DNA from: Cercis canadensis
Taxonomy: Eukaryota; Streptophyta; Magnoliopsida; Fabales; Fabaceae
Assembly: GCA_003255065.1 (NCBI GenBank)
Contig: QAOA01005732.1
Span: forward strand, 95,244 to 159,243
Reading direction: 5' to 3'
DNA: 64,000 bases
Shown here: piece by piece, positions 32,291 through 44,197 of the stretch
How the letters are laid out: every line of letters starts with the position of its first letter
Numbering within the stretch: position 1 is the stretch's first letter
The notes under the pieces: generated by a model
What the model saw: the letters and a program-made list of their open reading frames with translations, nothing else
Databases searched by the model: none
Told to the model about the DNA's origin: nothing
Position numbers and translations under genes: made by a program

Positions 32291-33705
32291 TGATAAGCTG
32301 CCGAGGCTCCTCAAATTAGTGAAAGTTTAAGGTCGGTTTACCTAAGCTACTTGTAGCATAAGGCAACCCTAAGTCGAACCAAAGGATTATTTTATTTGGT
32401 GAATCAGATTTAAGAACATATAAACAGGGGGGTTTTGTTTGTTTTAGTGATTAACAGAAATAAATTATAAGTGGTAAACTCTAGGAAAAATAACCAATCC
32501 AAGTCAACTGATTCTGATTTTAATCCATCCTTGATTTCCAAGGATCCATTTAATTATTAACCATGTTCTTGGCCTTAGAACACATCAAGAAGCCTCTCAG
32601 TCCTCTATGGACATCCACTGGTTAAGCAACCAGAATTCGGATCAACTAAGACTAAATGAATTAAGCAAACATTCAAGTCCAGTTTAACCTAAGACCAGAA
32701 TCCAGCCAAGGGTAATTAGTCCGTCCAAAAGCTTAGAACCATTAATTAACCATACAATCATCTTTTATCACATGCAATTAAGTAATCAACACATGAATAG
32801 TCCAAATCCGAATTTAAGCAATTCAAACAGAATATTTCAGAGGATTGAAAGAACTTTGATTAACAACTAAATGAATAACAACAAAGCATAATCTCAGAAT
32901 TAATAATCAGAACAGTCAAAACCTGGATTGATTGAAGTATTTAGCCCTCTATGAACAAGAGAAGCCAAGTTCTTACAAAATATCTAGAGAGAAAACTTAA
33001 AGACTAAGAAAACTTGAAAAGCTGTCTAAAAATATCCTAAGTCTTGATTCTGATTTCGGCTGCCTCCTTCTGAACATATAGACCTTCAAAAATGCATGCA
33101 CACCCAAATTGCCCTTAGGTCACACTGATTCCAATGGGCCTTAGCTTTCATTAGGCTTTGGTTTGGGCTCAATTGGACTTGTGATGAAGAAGTTAGGTCC
33201 ATTTAAGTGCCAACAGGTCTCTGGAACCATCAGCCAACTTCGACAGGAAATAAGACCATCTAAAATATATACTCTAGTTAACTGGTCTTCATCTTAGCTT
33301 TCCAATGGGACCATTTTCAAGTCCATATGACATCTGAAGCTCAAGTTATGGCCCAAACATTGCATGCGGGTCAGGATCCTGCGACAACATCTCTTCTCTG
33401 GTTTCCAGGCTGCATATGACCTTCTGGACGTCTGAATTGGCTTTGGAGCCCTGAATGAAAGTTGTAGATAATTGTCTCAGCTTTTCTACAAGGTATGACT
33501 TGAAATTTGTAGACATCTAGAACTAAACATATGCATGAAACACAGAGACAGCATAAAATGCTCAGTATTGTTAAAAAAAAAATGCAATTAGGCACAAATG
33601 GATCCAAAGTCATGAAATGAGGCCCAAGCCCAATCAAATAGGCCCAAAAGAGATTTAAGAAGCTAAATATGAGGGTTAACTACTGTATAAAAATTGTATT
33701 CATCA
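32291..33705 (-). mobile_element. Solo LTR of the Athila-like family, copy 2
   Basis: 1,415 bases, + strand TGATAAGCTGCCGAGG to TGTATTCATCA, with a perfect duplication ATGCC (32,286-32,290 and 33,706-33,710). It sits inside the integrase core of element F. The minisatellite of the full-length element is absent. Confidence 0.92.
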
Positions 33706-33710
33706 ATGCC

Positions 33711-34387
33711 ACAAGACTGATGATACAACAAACATAGCTGAATTGTTCTTCAAAGAGATTGTGAGATTGCATGGCATGCCAAGGAGTATAGTTTCAGATG
33801 GGGATTCTAAGTTTTTGAACTACTTTTGAAAGACTTTGTGGGGCAATTTGGGCACCAAGCTCTTGTTTTTTACTACTTGTCATCCACAAACCGATGGCCA
33901 AACTAAAATAGTTAATAGAACTCTTTCTACTTTGCTACGTGTCGTTATTAAACAAAACATAAAAAGTTAAGAATAGTTTTTGCCGCATGTTGAGTTTGCT
34001 TACAATAGAACTGTTACTAAATTCTCACCATTTGAGGTTGTTTATGGTTTTAATCCATTAATCCCTTTGGATTAATTACCTTTACCTGTTCATGAGCATG
34101 CTAGCTTAGATGGTAAGAAGAAAGTTGAATTTGTGAAGCAATTGTATGAGAAGGTATGATAACACACAGAGAAAAGAACTGAGCAATATGTTGACCAAGT
34201 CAACAAAGGGTGAAAGAAAGTAGTCTTTCAACCAGGAGATTGGGTTTGGGTGCATATGAAAAAGGAGAGGCTCCCAGCACAGAGCCATTCCAAGTTGTTA
34301 CCAAGAGGTATGGACTTTTTCAAGTGATAGTCAGGCTCAATGATAATGCCTACAAGTTGGATCTTCCAAGTGAGTATAATGTGAGTG
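33711..34387 (+). pseudogene. Element F: integrase core and C-terminus up to the insertion of G
   Basis: Continues from 32,290: [18 protein letters not shown], the second catalytic aspartate in SDGDSKF, then [15 protein letters not shown]. The catalytic glutamate of the last motif is a lysine (GQTK for GQTE), so the integrase is inactive. Several stops follow. The C-terminal [16 protein letters not shown] part is present, then a short deletion, then NAYKLDLPSEYNVS. The frame is cut by element G at GAGTG (34,383-34,387) and resumes at 43,284. Confidence 0.85.
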
Positions 34388-35318
34388 TGATGAGGATCAA
34401 GGAAGCCCTCATATTGAAGTCCCAAATGCAACTAAAGCCAAGGAGGAGCTTGTAGGACCTATGACTAGGTCTAGGGCAAAGCACCTTCAAATGCATGTGG
34501 GACTGCTGATGAAGCAAGTAGGCAAGGAAGAAGACCTAGCTTTTAAGGACATCAAGATAGACCAAGTGAGGTGGCTCACTTGCATATCTTCAAAGGAGGA
34601 GGCACACGGCCATGTCAAGCTGGGACACGGCCGTGTCTTGTTGGCCGTGAGGCAACACGGACTTGATAGAGGAGGAAGATGAGGCCTGTCAATGACCGTG
34701 TCCAGTCAACCAAGATGTGTTGGAATAGAACACGGGCTAGAACAGAAAAGAACATGGGCGTGTCATGGACCGTGTCTAGTCAACCGAGAGGTGTTGAAAT
34801 AGGACACGGGCTGGAGCATGAAGGAACACGAGTGTGCCCTAGGCCGTGTCACGCTAGTTTAGCCTTACGAGTTTTAAGTCTTTTTCTGGCCTTTTGTTTT
34901 AAGGCTCAGTTGAACCTTTTCCTAACTATAAAAGGAGCTAAAGCCTTTGTCTTCAGCAACCAATTAACATTTTGAATGAATTGAATTTTGAGAGTTTCTC
35001 TCTTGTTCTCTCCACAGAGAGCTCAAGCCATCTAGGGGGTCCTAGCATGGTGTTTTTGAACCTTATCATTCTCCCTTCTCCTCTAGTCTAGAGTGTGACG
35101 GTTTATTTATTTCTTCATACTTGTTCATACTGATTGTTGATTATACGAGTTAAGGAGGGTCAGTTAAGTTTTGCTGAAATTGGGTTACCTAGCTTGATTT
35201 TCAAAGGTCTTCACATTTACCATCCATTTTTTAATTCTCATCTTATTGAACAACCTACTTGGGATCCTTGGCTATTTTTTGGATTGGGTTTGACTTGAGT
35301 TCAAGCGGATCCACATCA
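34388..35318 (+). repeat. 5' LTR of element G
   Basis: TGATGAGGATC to CCACATCA. It contains the TRSRAK coding remnant (34,460) and a GC-rich zone with repeated ACACGGCCGTGTC-like palindromes (34,600-34,860). A TATA box TATAAAAG is at 34,927-34,934. Confidence 0.9.
34927..34934 (+). promoter_or_regulatory. TATA box of the 5' LTR of element G
   Basis: TATAAAAG, matched in the 3' LTR at 42,895-42,902. Position within the LTR is right for the U3 promoter. Confidence 0.65.
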
Positions 35319-35321
35319 ATT

Positions 35322-35333
35322 TGGTATCAGAGC
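35322..35333 (+). other. Primer binding site of element G (tRNA-iMet)
   Basis: TGGTATCAGAGC, a perfect complement of the plant initiator tRNA-Met 3' end, three bases after the LTR. Confidence 0.93.
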
Positions 35334-37065
35334 ATTGGCTCCAAGAAGGTTGGCATCTATCTTAAAATTATGTTGTTAATCTTAGTTTTCATCTCTAAGA
35401 ACAAATTCTGAAAAATCACAAAAAAATTCATCTCTATCCTTACCATCAATGGAGTTTTTGAACTTGACATGTGTTGGATTTTGTTAGATCTAAGCTCTTT
35501 GAACTTGGATTCATCAAATTCAACTTGTTTGATTCAAATCTGGGAAGACTTGTCATTTTTGGGTTTCTGCGCTGTTTCTGGTTTTTCTGCCATTGTTATT
35601 CATCTTCAAGTTCTTGTGAACTAAAGTTACCTTGTTTGTGTGCTAATTCGGTTTCTTGGATGGTGTAGTTGATTGATTTTTTTAGAATGTTAATTTGAGT
35701 TAGATGAATGAGTATTAATCTTGATTTTAATTGATTCCATGTTAGAGTCATCTTAAATCTGGTTGTCTGTTCTGGATTTTGACTTGGATGAATGAGTTCT
35801 TCAAGAACATCCATGGTTGAATGCTTCCAAATCTTAGTTAGTTTTTTCTTTTCAGTTATTTCCCTTTTTTTCCTTGATAACTGCCATTAAGGTTCAGTTT
35901 GGCCTTTTGCCATTTCAGTTATTTTAGGATTATCTGTTAATTACATTTGTTTCCTAATGGAAAGCTCATGAAAATTGTTTTAGTTGCTTTCAAAAATACC
36001 CTGAAGTGTGGCTAAATTCTTAATCTTGGGGTAATTAGCATTTTCCTTAGCTTAGACTTTCATTCTAGGTAGCTAAAAGTCTAGCTTAGCAATTATTGCA
36101 NCTTGATAACTGCCATTAAGGTTCAGTTTGGCCTAATGGAAAGCTCATGAAAATTGTTTTAGTTGCTTTCAAAAATACCCTGAAGTGTGGCTAAATTCTT
36201 AATCTTGGGGTAATTAGCATTTTCCTTAGCTTAGACTTTCATTCTAGGTAGCTAAAAGTCTAGCTTAGCAATTATTGCAAAAGTTATAAAAAAAAAAAAA
36301 AAATGCCAGAGCATTCAATGCAATGCTAAAGAAAATTTTGGGCAAAAGTTGAAAAAGGTGAAAATATGGCACACGGGCCGTGTTAAGAAGGCTTAGAGGG
36401 TTGATTGTTGAACACGCCCCTGTGTCATACAAGTTCAGGATTGGGTCAAGCTTGAAGTGCTAAACACAGCCGTGTTGCAACCGTGTCTTGCACTATGTTA
36501 TGCAATCCGAGAGGGTGAAAAATAGTTAGCACAATTAAGTTAAAAGTCCTTCAAGAAAAACAAACCATAGTGAAAAGGAAGTGCAAATGGTCAATGTATT
36601 AAGCTAAAGCATGCTAGAATTTGCCCAAATTGACTAAGTTTAGGTAAAAGGCTAGCTGCTTTGTTTTTAGCCGCCAAGGTGTATTTTTTAGTAACTTGGT
36701 TTTATTTTTAATTGGTTTGAAATTGGGATTTTGTTCTTCATACTTTTGTTCTTATTCTATCTTGTGCATGCCACATTATTTGTGCATTATTGTTCTTCTT
36801 ACATAATCTAGCATTTTTGGGTGACTGATTTGGTTTGAACCACTTGTGTTCGTGGTTGCCCAATTGTGTCTTTGCTCACTATTGAGAGTATCAAGAGGGA
36901 AAATAGTGGTAAAAGGCTAGATATGGTAAGATTCTTTTGGTAAAAGCCACTAAGAGAGTCATACACGAGTGAAAGAGGGATAAACACCTGAGTGCCATAC
37001 ACGTGAGAAGTGTGGTGAAGATTCTTTTATTCTAACCCATTTTGTGCAAGTTTTAATTCTTAATC
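35334..37065 (+). other. 5' leader of element G
   Basis: Non-coding. Holds the N at 36,101 with a duplicated flank, and at 36,365-36,510 further ACACGGGCCGTGT-like words as in the LTR. Minus-strand frames here are without family resemblance. Confidence 0.6.
35873..36285. other. Contig join with duplicated flank around N at 36,101
   Basis: Bases 35,873-36,100 recur after the N (36,102 to about 36,280), the second copy lacking about 50 bases from the middle. Such a copy-N-copy layout indicates two overlapping contigs or haplotypes joined end to end rather than a real tandem duplication. Confidence 0.8.
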
Positions 37066-38110
37066 ATGGAAGAAGGTAATGAAGCACCAGATTTGAGGTT
37101 TACTTTGCAAGCCATGCAATAACATTTTGCTAGAATTGATGTGAGACATGAAAAAATGATGGAAAGACTAAAAAGATTGGAGAATGGACAGCCAAGAGAG
37201 CCAATCCCTAATCTTAGAAGAAGAGAAAGAGATGACCATTACTTTAGTGAAAGCTCTGCTAAACTTATTCCTCCAAGGAGACCACATCGTGAAAGAGAAG
37301 AAAGGAGGGAAAGGAGAATAGATGATGATTTTGGCTCCATCAAAATGAACATTCCTTCCTTCCAAGGAAAGAATGATCTGAAGATATACTTAGAATGGGA
37401 GATAAAAGTGGAGCTTGTGTTCAACTACCATAACTATTCCGAAGACAAGAAGATTAAGTTGCCTACCATAGAGTTTGTAGGCTATGCTTTGACATGATGG
37501 GATCAACTAATGACAAATATGAGAAGGAATAGAGAAAGACCAGTTACCTCTTGGGAAGTAATGAAGATCTTGATGAGGAAAAGATTTGTGCCCAGCTACT
37601 ATCAAAGAGAATTGTACCAGAAACTTCAAGCTTTGGTGCAAAACTCTAAGAGTGTCGAGGAATACCATAAGGAGATGAAGGTGACAATGATCCGAGCTAA
37701 TATTGAAGAAGATATTGAAGCAACCATGGCTAGATTTCTTCATAGATTGAATAAGGAGATAGCCAATGTGGTTGAGCTCCATCATTTTAGTGACATGGAG
37801 GATCTTGTACATAAAGCCACTCAAGTGGAGAGGCAAATTAAAAGGAGGGGTTCCTCAAGGTTTGGGATAAGTACTATTTCAACATGGAAGTCTTTATGGA
37901 AGAAAGACAAGGAAATGGTGACTCCTAGACCAAAACCCGAGCTGCCTAAGCCTCATGCTAAAGAGCCTACCTTCGCCTCCAAAGGCAAACCCGGACCTCA
38001 CAACCTCAAAGATTCAAAGATGTTAAGTGCTTTAGGTGTCATGGAGTAGGGCACATTGCTTCTCAATGCTTTAATAAGAAGGCAATAATCCTTAGGGGAG
38101 AGGAGTATGT
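37066..38110 (+). pseudogene. gag of element G
   Basis: Starts MEEGNEAPDLRFTLQAM with a stop directly after that (37,121). It then reads RLKRLENG, a basic RREREERRERR region, MNIPSFQGKNDLKIYLEWE and another stop where the tryptophan pair of WWDQ is expected (37,495). The second half (37,510-38,049) has RKRFVPSYYQRELYQKLQ and MARFLHRLNKEIANVVELHH. The zinc knuckle CFRCHGVGHIASQC (38,028-38,069) is intact but in a different frame, so a frameshift lies just before 38,028. It aligns along its length with the gag of element A. Confidence 0.85.
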
Positions 38111-38640
38111 GACTAAAAGTGAGTATGAAAAGGAAGAAAATGTTGAATCTAGTGAGGAAGAACATGATGAGGGTATGACGGTTGAAGAGGATGACTACTT
38201 AATGGTAGTTAGGAGAGCTTTGAGTGCCCAAATGGAAAAAATTGATGAAGCACAAAGGGAAAGTATTTTCCATACTAGATGCTCAGTCAAATGGAAGGTA
38301 TGTGGAGTTATCATAGATGGGGGGAGTTGCACTAATGTTGCTAGCAAGACTCTAGTTGACAAGCTGGACTTACCCACTTCAAACCACCTTAAACCCTATC
38401 TCCTCCAATGGCTGAATGAAGGTAATGAAGTGAAAGTGACAAAACAAGTGCTTGTTGCATTTTCTATTGGGAAGTATGAAGACATGGTGCTATGTGATGT
38501 TGTCCCAATACAAGCTAGTCACTTACTTCTTGGGAGACCTTGGCAATTTGATTGCAAGGTGACTCATGAGGGCTTTTCAAACAAGTATTTATTTTTTTTC
38601 AACAAGAAGCCTATCACTTTGATTCTCATGACTCCAAGAT
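38111..38640 (+). pseudogene. Protease region of element G
   Basis: The frame carries an acidic stretch (ESSEEEHDEGMTVEEDD), then [15 protein letters not shown] where the catalytic DSG reads DGG. Then follow LVDKLDLPTSNH and LCDVVPIQASHLLLGRPWQ. It ends with a stop at 38,640. The serine to glycine change in the active site probably weakens or abolishes activity. The gag knuckle is in the same frame just upstream. Confidence 0.82.
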
Positions 38641-40148
38641 AGATCTTTGAAGATCAAAGGAAGATTAAGAAAGTTAGTGACCTTGAGAGACAAAAGATAA
38701 ATAGTGGAGAGGGAAAAAGTGTAAAAAAGAGCAAAAAGAGAGAAGAAGCTGAGAGCCAAGGAAGAGAAAAAGAATTAGGAGTAAGCAAAGGAAATGAAAC
38801 AGTGAGTAAAGAAAAGAAAAGAAACTTCTTTGCTAGTGCTAGTGAGATAAAAAAAAAATGCACTCTTTACTCATACTCCTATGATTTTCTTGTAGCTAAG
38901 AATGCTTATTTGAATTTATCTAATGTTGACAACTCTTTTCCTAGTGTTGTGACTTCTTTGCTTAGGGAGTTTGAAGAGGTGTTCTCGAAAGAGACTCCTA
39001 TAAGGCTGCTACCTATTAGGGGAATTGAACACCATATGGACTTCATTCTGGGTTCGGTGCTGCCCAATAGACTCGCTTATCCAAAGGCCACATTAGAGAA
39101 AACATGAGCCCATGTGTTGTTCCGGTCTTGTTGGTGCCAAAGAAAGATAGAAGTTGACGCATGTGTGTGGATTGTCGCATCATCAACAAGATAACGGTAA
39201 AATATTGCCATCATATCCCTATGTTAGATGATATGCTTGATGAGTTGTTTGGGTCATGTGTGTTTTCTAAATTTGATTTAAAAAGTAATTATCACCAAAT
39301 TCGTATTCGTGAAAGGGATAAGTGGAAAACAGCTTTTAAAACCAAGTTTGGTTTGTATGAGTGGTTAGTTATGCTATTTGGTTTAATCAATGCACCAAGC
39401 ACTTTTATGCCCCTTATGAACCATGTCCTTCGTGAATTCATTGGTAGATTTGTTGTGGTTTACTTTGATGACATACTTGTGTATAGTAAGTTAATTGATG
39501 AGCTTGTTGTTCATCTGAAACATGTGATGCAAGTGTTAAAAGAACAAACATTGTATGCCAATTTGAAGAAATGTATCTTTTGCACTGATAACTTGATATT
39601 CTAGGGTTTGTTGTAAGCTCTAGAGGGGTAAAAGTAGATAGAGAGAAGATGAAGACTATTGAGGAATGGCTAACACCCAAGACCTTGAGTGAGGTGAGGA
39701 TCTTCCATGGTTTAGCAAGTTTTTACCATCAGTTTGTTCTAAATTTTAGCTCTATTGCTGCTCCCTTGACTGAAATTGTGAAAAAGAGTGTTAGTTTTAA
39801 GTGGGATAGTGCACAAGAGAAAGCTTTTCAAAAACTAAAAGATAAGTTGTGCAATGCTCCTTTACTTCAATTACCTAACTTTGAGAATTCTTTTGAAATT
39901 GAATGTGATGCATCCAAGGTAGGTATTGAGGCTGTTTTAATGCAACAAGGGCATCTAATTGCATACTTTAGTGAAAAGTTTAATGGTGATTCTCTTAATT
40001 ATTCTACTTATGATAAAGAGTTGTATGCTTTAGTTAGAACTTTGAAAACATGACAGCACTATCTAATGCCTAAGGAATTTGTGATTCATTCGGATCATGA
40101 AACTCTTAAGCATTTGAAATGGCAATTAAGGCTTAACAAGAGGTATGC
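38641..40148 (+). pseudogene. Linker, reverse transcriptase and RNase H start of element G
   Basis: A lysine- and glutamate-rich linker is followed by SFPSVVTSLLREFEEVF and the RT. A deletion of about 25 codons lies at 39,105. Further on are a stop replacing tryptophan before RMCVDCR (39,158), [14 protein letters not shown], and the catalytic YFDDILVYS (about 39,465). A stop follows at 39,602, then [26 protein letters not shown] and [12 protein letters not shown], another stop for tryptophan at 40,051, and [10 protein letters not shown]. The frame is cut at TATGC by an Athila-like solo LTR. The RNase H aspartate changed in element A is normal here. Confidence 0.87.
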
Positions 40149-41566
40149 TGATGAGCTACCGAGGCTCCTCAAATTAGTAAAATTTATAGTCGGTTTACCA
40201 AAGCTACTTGTAGCATAAGGCAACACCAAATCGAACCAAAGGATTACTCTAAGTAGTGAATCATATTAAGAAACATATAAACAAGGGGTTTGTTTTGTTC
40301 AAGTGATTAACATAAAATGATTAAAAGTGGTAAACCTTAAGGAAAACTACCAATCTAAGTCTAACTGATTCTAATTTTAATCTATCCTTGATTTCAGAGA
40401 ATCCATTCAATTATTAACCTAGTTCTTGGCCTTTAAAACACATCAAGAAGCCTCTCAGTGCTCTATGGATATCACTGGTTAAGCAACCAGAATTCGGATC
40501 AACTAAGACTAAATGAATTAAGTACTCATTCAAATCTAGTTTAACCTAAGTCCAAAATCCAGCCAAGGGTAATTAATCCATCCAAAAGCTTAGAAACATT
40601 AATTAACCATACAATCCTCTTTTATCACATGCAATTAAGCAATCAACACATGAAAATCCAAATCCGAATTAAGCAATTCAAACAGAATATTTCAGAGGAT
40701 TGAAAGAACTTGATTAACAACTAAATGAATAACAATCAAAGCATAATCTCAGAATTAATAATCAAAAGAGCCAAAACCTGGATTGATTTGAGTATTCAGC
40801 CCTCCATGAACAAGAGGAACCAAATTTACAAAATATCTAGAGAGAAAACTTAAAGACTAAGAAAACTAGAAAAATTGTCTAAAATATCCTAATGCCTAAT
40901 TTCTGCTGCCTCCTTCTGAGCATATAAACCTCCAAAAATACATGCACACCCAAACTGCCCTTAGGGCAGATGCATTCCCATGGGCCTTAGCTTCCATTGG
41001 GCTTTGGTTTGAGCTCAATTGGACTTGTAATGAAGAAGTTAGGCCCATTTAAATGCCAACAGATCTCTAGAACCATCATCCAAATTCTACAGCCAATAAG
41101 ACCATCTAAAATATACAATTTGGTTAACTAGTCTTCCTAACAATTGAAGCTCTGCGTCTTATCTTTCCAATGGGACAAGTTTTAAGTCCATAAGACACAT
41201 ACAGCTGAAGTTATGGTCCAAACACTGCATGCGGGTCAGGATCTTGCGACAGCATCTCTTCTCTGGTTTCCAGGCTGCATATGACCTTCTGGACGTACGA
41301 ACTGGCTTTGGAGCCCTGAATGAAAATTGTAGATAATTCTCTCAGCTTTCCTACAAGGTAAGACTCGAAATTTTTAGACATAAAGAACTCAAGATATGCA
41401 TGAAACACAGAGACAACATAAAATGCCTAGTATTGCTGAAAAATGCTATTAGGCCCAATTGGATCCAAACTCATGAAATGAGGCCCAAGCCCAATCAAAT
41501 AGGCCCAAAAGAGGTTTAAGAAGCTAAATATGAGGGTTAACTATTGTATAAAAAGTGTGTTCATCA
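40149..41566 (-). mobile_element. Solo LTR of the Athila-like family, copy 3
   Basis: 1,418 bases, + strand TGATGAGCTACCGAGG to GTGTTCATCA, with a perfect duplication TATGC (40,144-40,148 and 41,567-41,571). Inserted in the RNase H of element G. The minisatellite is absent. Confidence 0.92.
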
Positions 41567-41571
41567 TATGC

Positions 41572-42272
41572 ACGTTAGCTTGAGTTTATAGAATCATTCC
41601 CTTATCTGATTAAATACAAGAAAGGGGTTAATAATGTGGTGGCCGACGCACTCTCAAGGAGGTATGCACTTATCTCTATGCTTTCTTGCAAATTACTTGG
41701 ATTTGATAAAGTTAAATATATGTATGCTAGAGATATTGATTTTGCTTCTTACTTCCATGCTTGTGACAAAGGGCCTGTTGAGGGAATGTATAAGTATAAG
41801 GGGTATTTGTTTAAAGGGAACAAGTTATGTGTGCCTAGAGGGTCTTTGCGTGAGTTGCTTATTAGAAAAGCACATGAGGGGGGTCTCATGGGGCATTTTG
41901 GCAAACACAAAACACATGACACTTTACATAAGCATTTCTTTTGGCCAAGCATAAGCAAAGATGTAGAGAATTTTTACATTAGGTGCACCACATGTAGGCA
42001 AGCTAAGTCTACCACTAAACCCCATGGTCTATATACACCATTGCCTGTTCCTGAAGCTCCTTGGATAGACTTTTCAATGGACTTTATCCTAGGGCTGCCA
42101 AGGACTAAACATGGTCATGACTTCATCTTTGTCATAGTAGATAGATTTTCTAAGATGACTCATTTTGTAGCATGCAAGAAAACTGATGATGCTTCCTATA
42201 TTGCCAACTTGTTTTTCCAAAACATTGTTAGGTTGCATGGCATGCCAAAGAGTATAATGTCCGATAAGGATA
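41572..42272 (+). pseudogene. RNase H end and truncated integrase of element G
   Basis: Resumes after the solo [26 protein letters not shown], then the zinc-binding part ([21 protein letters not shown]). The first catalytic aspartate is in [16 protein letters not shown] and the second in MSDKDTK. It ends there: the region with the third catalytic residue (GQxE) and the GPF module are missing. The 219-codon stretch is stop-free. At about 42,272 the sequence jumps to [20 protein letters not shown], a copy of the host flank found upstream of the 5' LTR. Confidence 0.85.
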
Positions 42273-42355
42273 CTAAATTGGACTTTTTCAAGTGATAGCC
42301 AGGTTCAATGGTAATGCCTACAAGTTGGATCTTCCAAGTGAGTATAATGTGAATG
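42273..42355 (+). repeat. Copy of the host (element F) flank in front of the 3' LTR of G
   Basis: Matches 34,307-34,387 almost base for base: GGACTTTTTCAAGTGATAG, AATGCCTACAAGTTGGATC and the terminal GAATG, equivalent to the GAGTG target duplication. No polypurine tract lies before this LTR. Confidence 0.8.
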
Positions 42356-43283
42356 TGATGAGGATCAAGGAAGCCATCATATTGAAGACCCAAGTGCAAC
42401 CAAGGCCAAGGAGGAGCTTGTAGGACCTATGACTAGGTCTAGGGCAAAGCACCTTCAAATGCATGTGGGACTGCTGATGAAACAAGTAGGCAAGGAAGAA
42501 GACCTAGCTTTGGAGGACATCAAGACAGACCAAGTGAGGTGGCTTACTTGCATATCTTTAAAGAAGGAGGCACACAACCATGTCAAGTTGGGACACGGCC
42601 GTGTCTTGTTGGCCGAGAGGCAACACAGGCTTGATAGAGGAGGAACACGAGGCGTGTCAATGACCTAGTCCAGTCAACCGAGACGTGCTGGAATAGAACA
42701 CGGGCTGGAGCAGGAAAGAACACGAGCACGTCATGGACCGTGTCCAGTCAACCAATACATGCTGGAGTAGGACACAAGCTGGAGCAGGAAGGAACACGGG
42801 CGTGCCCTAGGCCGTGTCACACTAGTTTAGCCTTATGAGTTTTAAGTCTTTTTCTGGCCTTTTGTTTTAAGGCTCGGCTGAATCTTTTCCTAACTATAAA
42901 AGAAGCTGAAGCCTTTGTTTTAGCAACCAATTAACATTTTGAATGAATTAATTTTAAGAGTTTCTCTCTTGTTCTCTCCATGGAGAGCTCAAGCCATCTA
43001 GGGGGTCCTAGCATGGTGTTTTTGAACCATATCACTCTCCTTTCTTCTCTAGTTTAGAGTGTGGTGGTTTATTCACTTCTTCCTACTTGTTCATGTTGAT
43101 TGTTGATTATACGGGTTAAGGATGGTCAATTAAACTTTGCTGAAATTGGGTTGCCTAGCTTGATTTTCAAAGGTCTTCACATTTACCATCCATCTTTTAA
43201 TTTTCATCTTATTGAACAACCTACTTGGGATCATTGGCTATTTTTGGATTGGGTTTGACTTGAGTTCAAGCGGATCCACATCA
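42356..43283 (+). repeat. 3' LTR of element G
   Basis: TGATGAGGATC to CCACATCA, followed by GAGTG. TATA box at 42,895-42,902. ACACGGCCGTGTC at about 42,594. Confidence 0.9.
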
Positions 43284-43614
43284 GAGTGCTACTTTCAATG
43301 TTTCTGATTTATCCCCTTTTGATGTGGGTGATGATTTGAGGATGAATCTTTTTGAAGAAAGGGGGAATGATGAGGATCATCAAGGAGCACCAGTGTATCT
43401 TTCACATCGAACCGGAGGTCCAGTTACAAGGGCTAGAGCTAAGAGGATGCAAGCTACATTGGGTGGTTTCATAGAGAAGATTTGGACACAAATCACAAGC
43501 CAAGAAGCAAGGCATGAAGAAATGGGGTTCGTGTGCTTGACCCAAGCTTCTAAAGGCCAAAAAGCTGAAGAAAAGGCCGAAAAAAAAGCTGAAGACCTGA
43601 ATCTAGCGCCTTAG
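43284..43614 (+). pseudogene. C-terminus of the element F polyprotein, running into its 3' LTR
   Basis: Continues the frame of F that stopped at 34,387: SATFNVSDLSPFDVGDD, then RMNLFEERGNDED encoded across the polypurine tract, then GPVTRARAKRMQATLGGF inside the LTR, ending with a lysine-rich tail and a stop at 43,614. The codon phase across the GAGTG duplication fits the NVSATF order in related elements, which confirms that F and this piece are one element. Confidence 0.85.
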
Positions 43615-44197
43615 CCTCAACCTTGAAAAGCAGACACCAAGGCACTAGGGAAAATTTCTCCATATGCATTTTTTTTTATCAAGTTCAAGTTAGTTACTGT
43701 TTTGGCCATTTTGGGTCCTTTTTAATGTAACTCAAACTATGTTATTTTCCTTCCTAGTTATTGGGTTTTACTAGGTGTTTGGGCCTTTTTAGTAAGCTTA
43801 GGGCTTTTTCCAAATTAGGGTTTTCCTAATTAGTTTATTGGTTTGCTGAGGTATCTTTTCTATTTAAGGGAGGCAGCCCTATTTGTCACTACCAACTATC
43901 AACTATGAAATTAGATGAATGAAAGATATTTCTTTCTTGGTTCTTTTTCAAACTCTGCACTTATCAAGAACTTTAATTCTTGTGGCATTCTTCCCGGCTT
44001 ATCATTCACCCCCTTTCTTGTCTTAAGAGTGGCGCCTCGTATTCTCTATACCTCTGGTTCTCTTATCTAATTTAAGGGTCAATATATATATATTTTTTTA
44101 AGTTTTCTGTGCTTGCAACTTGATTAGACATTCTTGGGTATTTGAACTAAACCTAATTCATGTTGGGTCTCGAGGCGAGTCCAAGAGGTTCCCATCA
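43368..44197 (+). repeat. 3' LTR of element F
   Basis: Starts TGATGAGGATC right after the polypurine tract GAAGAAAGGGGGAA (43,354-43,367) and ends GGTTCCCATCA. It has a TTATCAAGAAC segment and a CTTGTGGCATTC segment as in the other family LTRs. No matching target duplication was found with the left side of the complex. Confidence 0.8.

Larger units (their letters stand above)
34388..43283 (+). mobile_element. Element G: CRM-like LTR retrotransposon nested in element F
   Basis: LTRs of 931 and 928 bases (34,388-35,318 and 42,356-43,283), tRNA-iMet primer site, leader, gag, protease, RT, RNase H and a truncated integrase. The target duplication is GAGTG (34,383-34,387 and 43,284-43,288) within the C-terminal coding region of F. 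The proper 3' end of G (integrase C-terminus and polypurine tract) is absent. Instead the 3' LTR is preceded by a copy of the host sequence that precedes the 5' LTR, including a GAATG version of the duplication. All frames are broken. An Athila-like solo LTR interrupts it. Confidence 0.88.
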
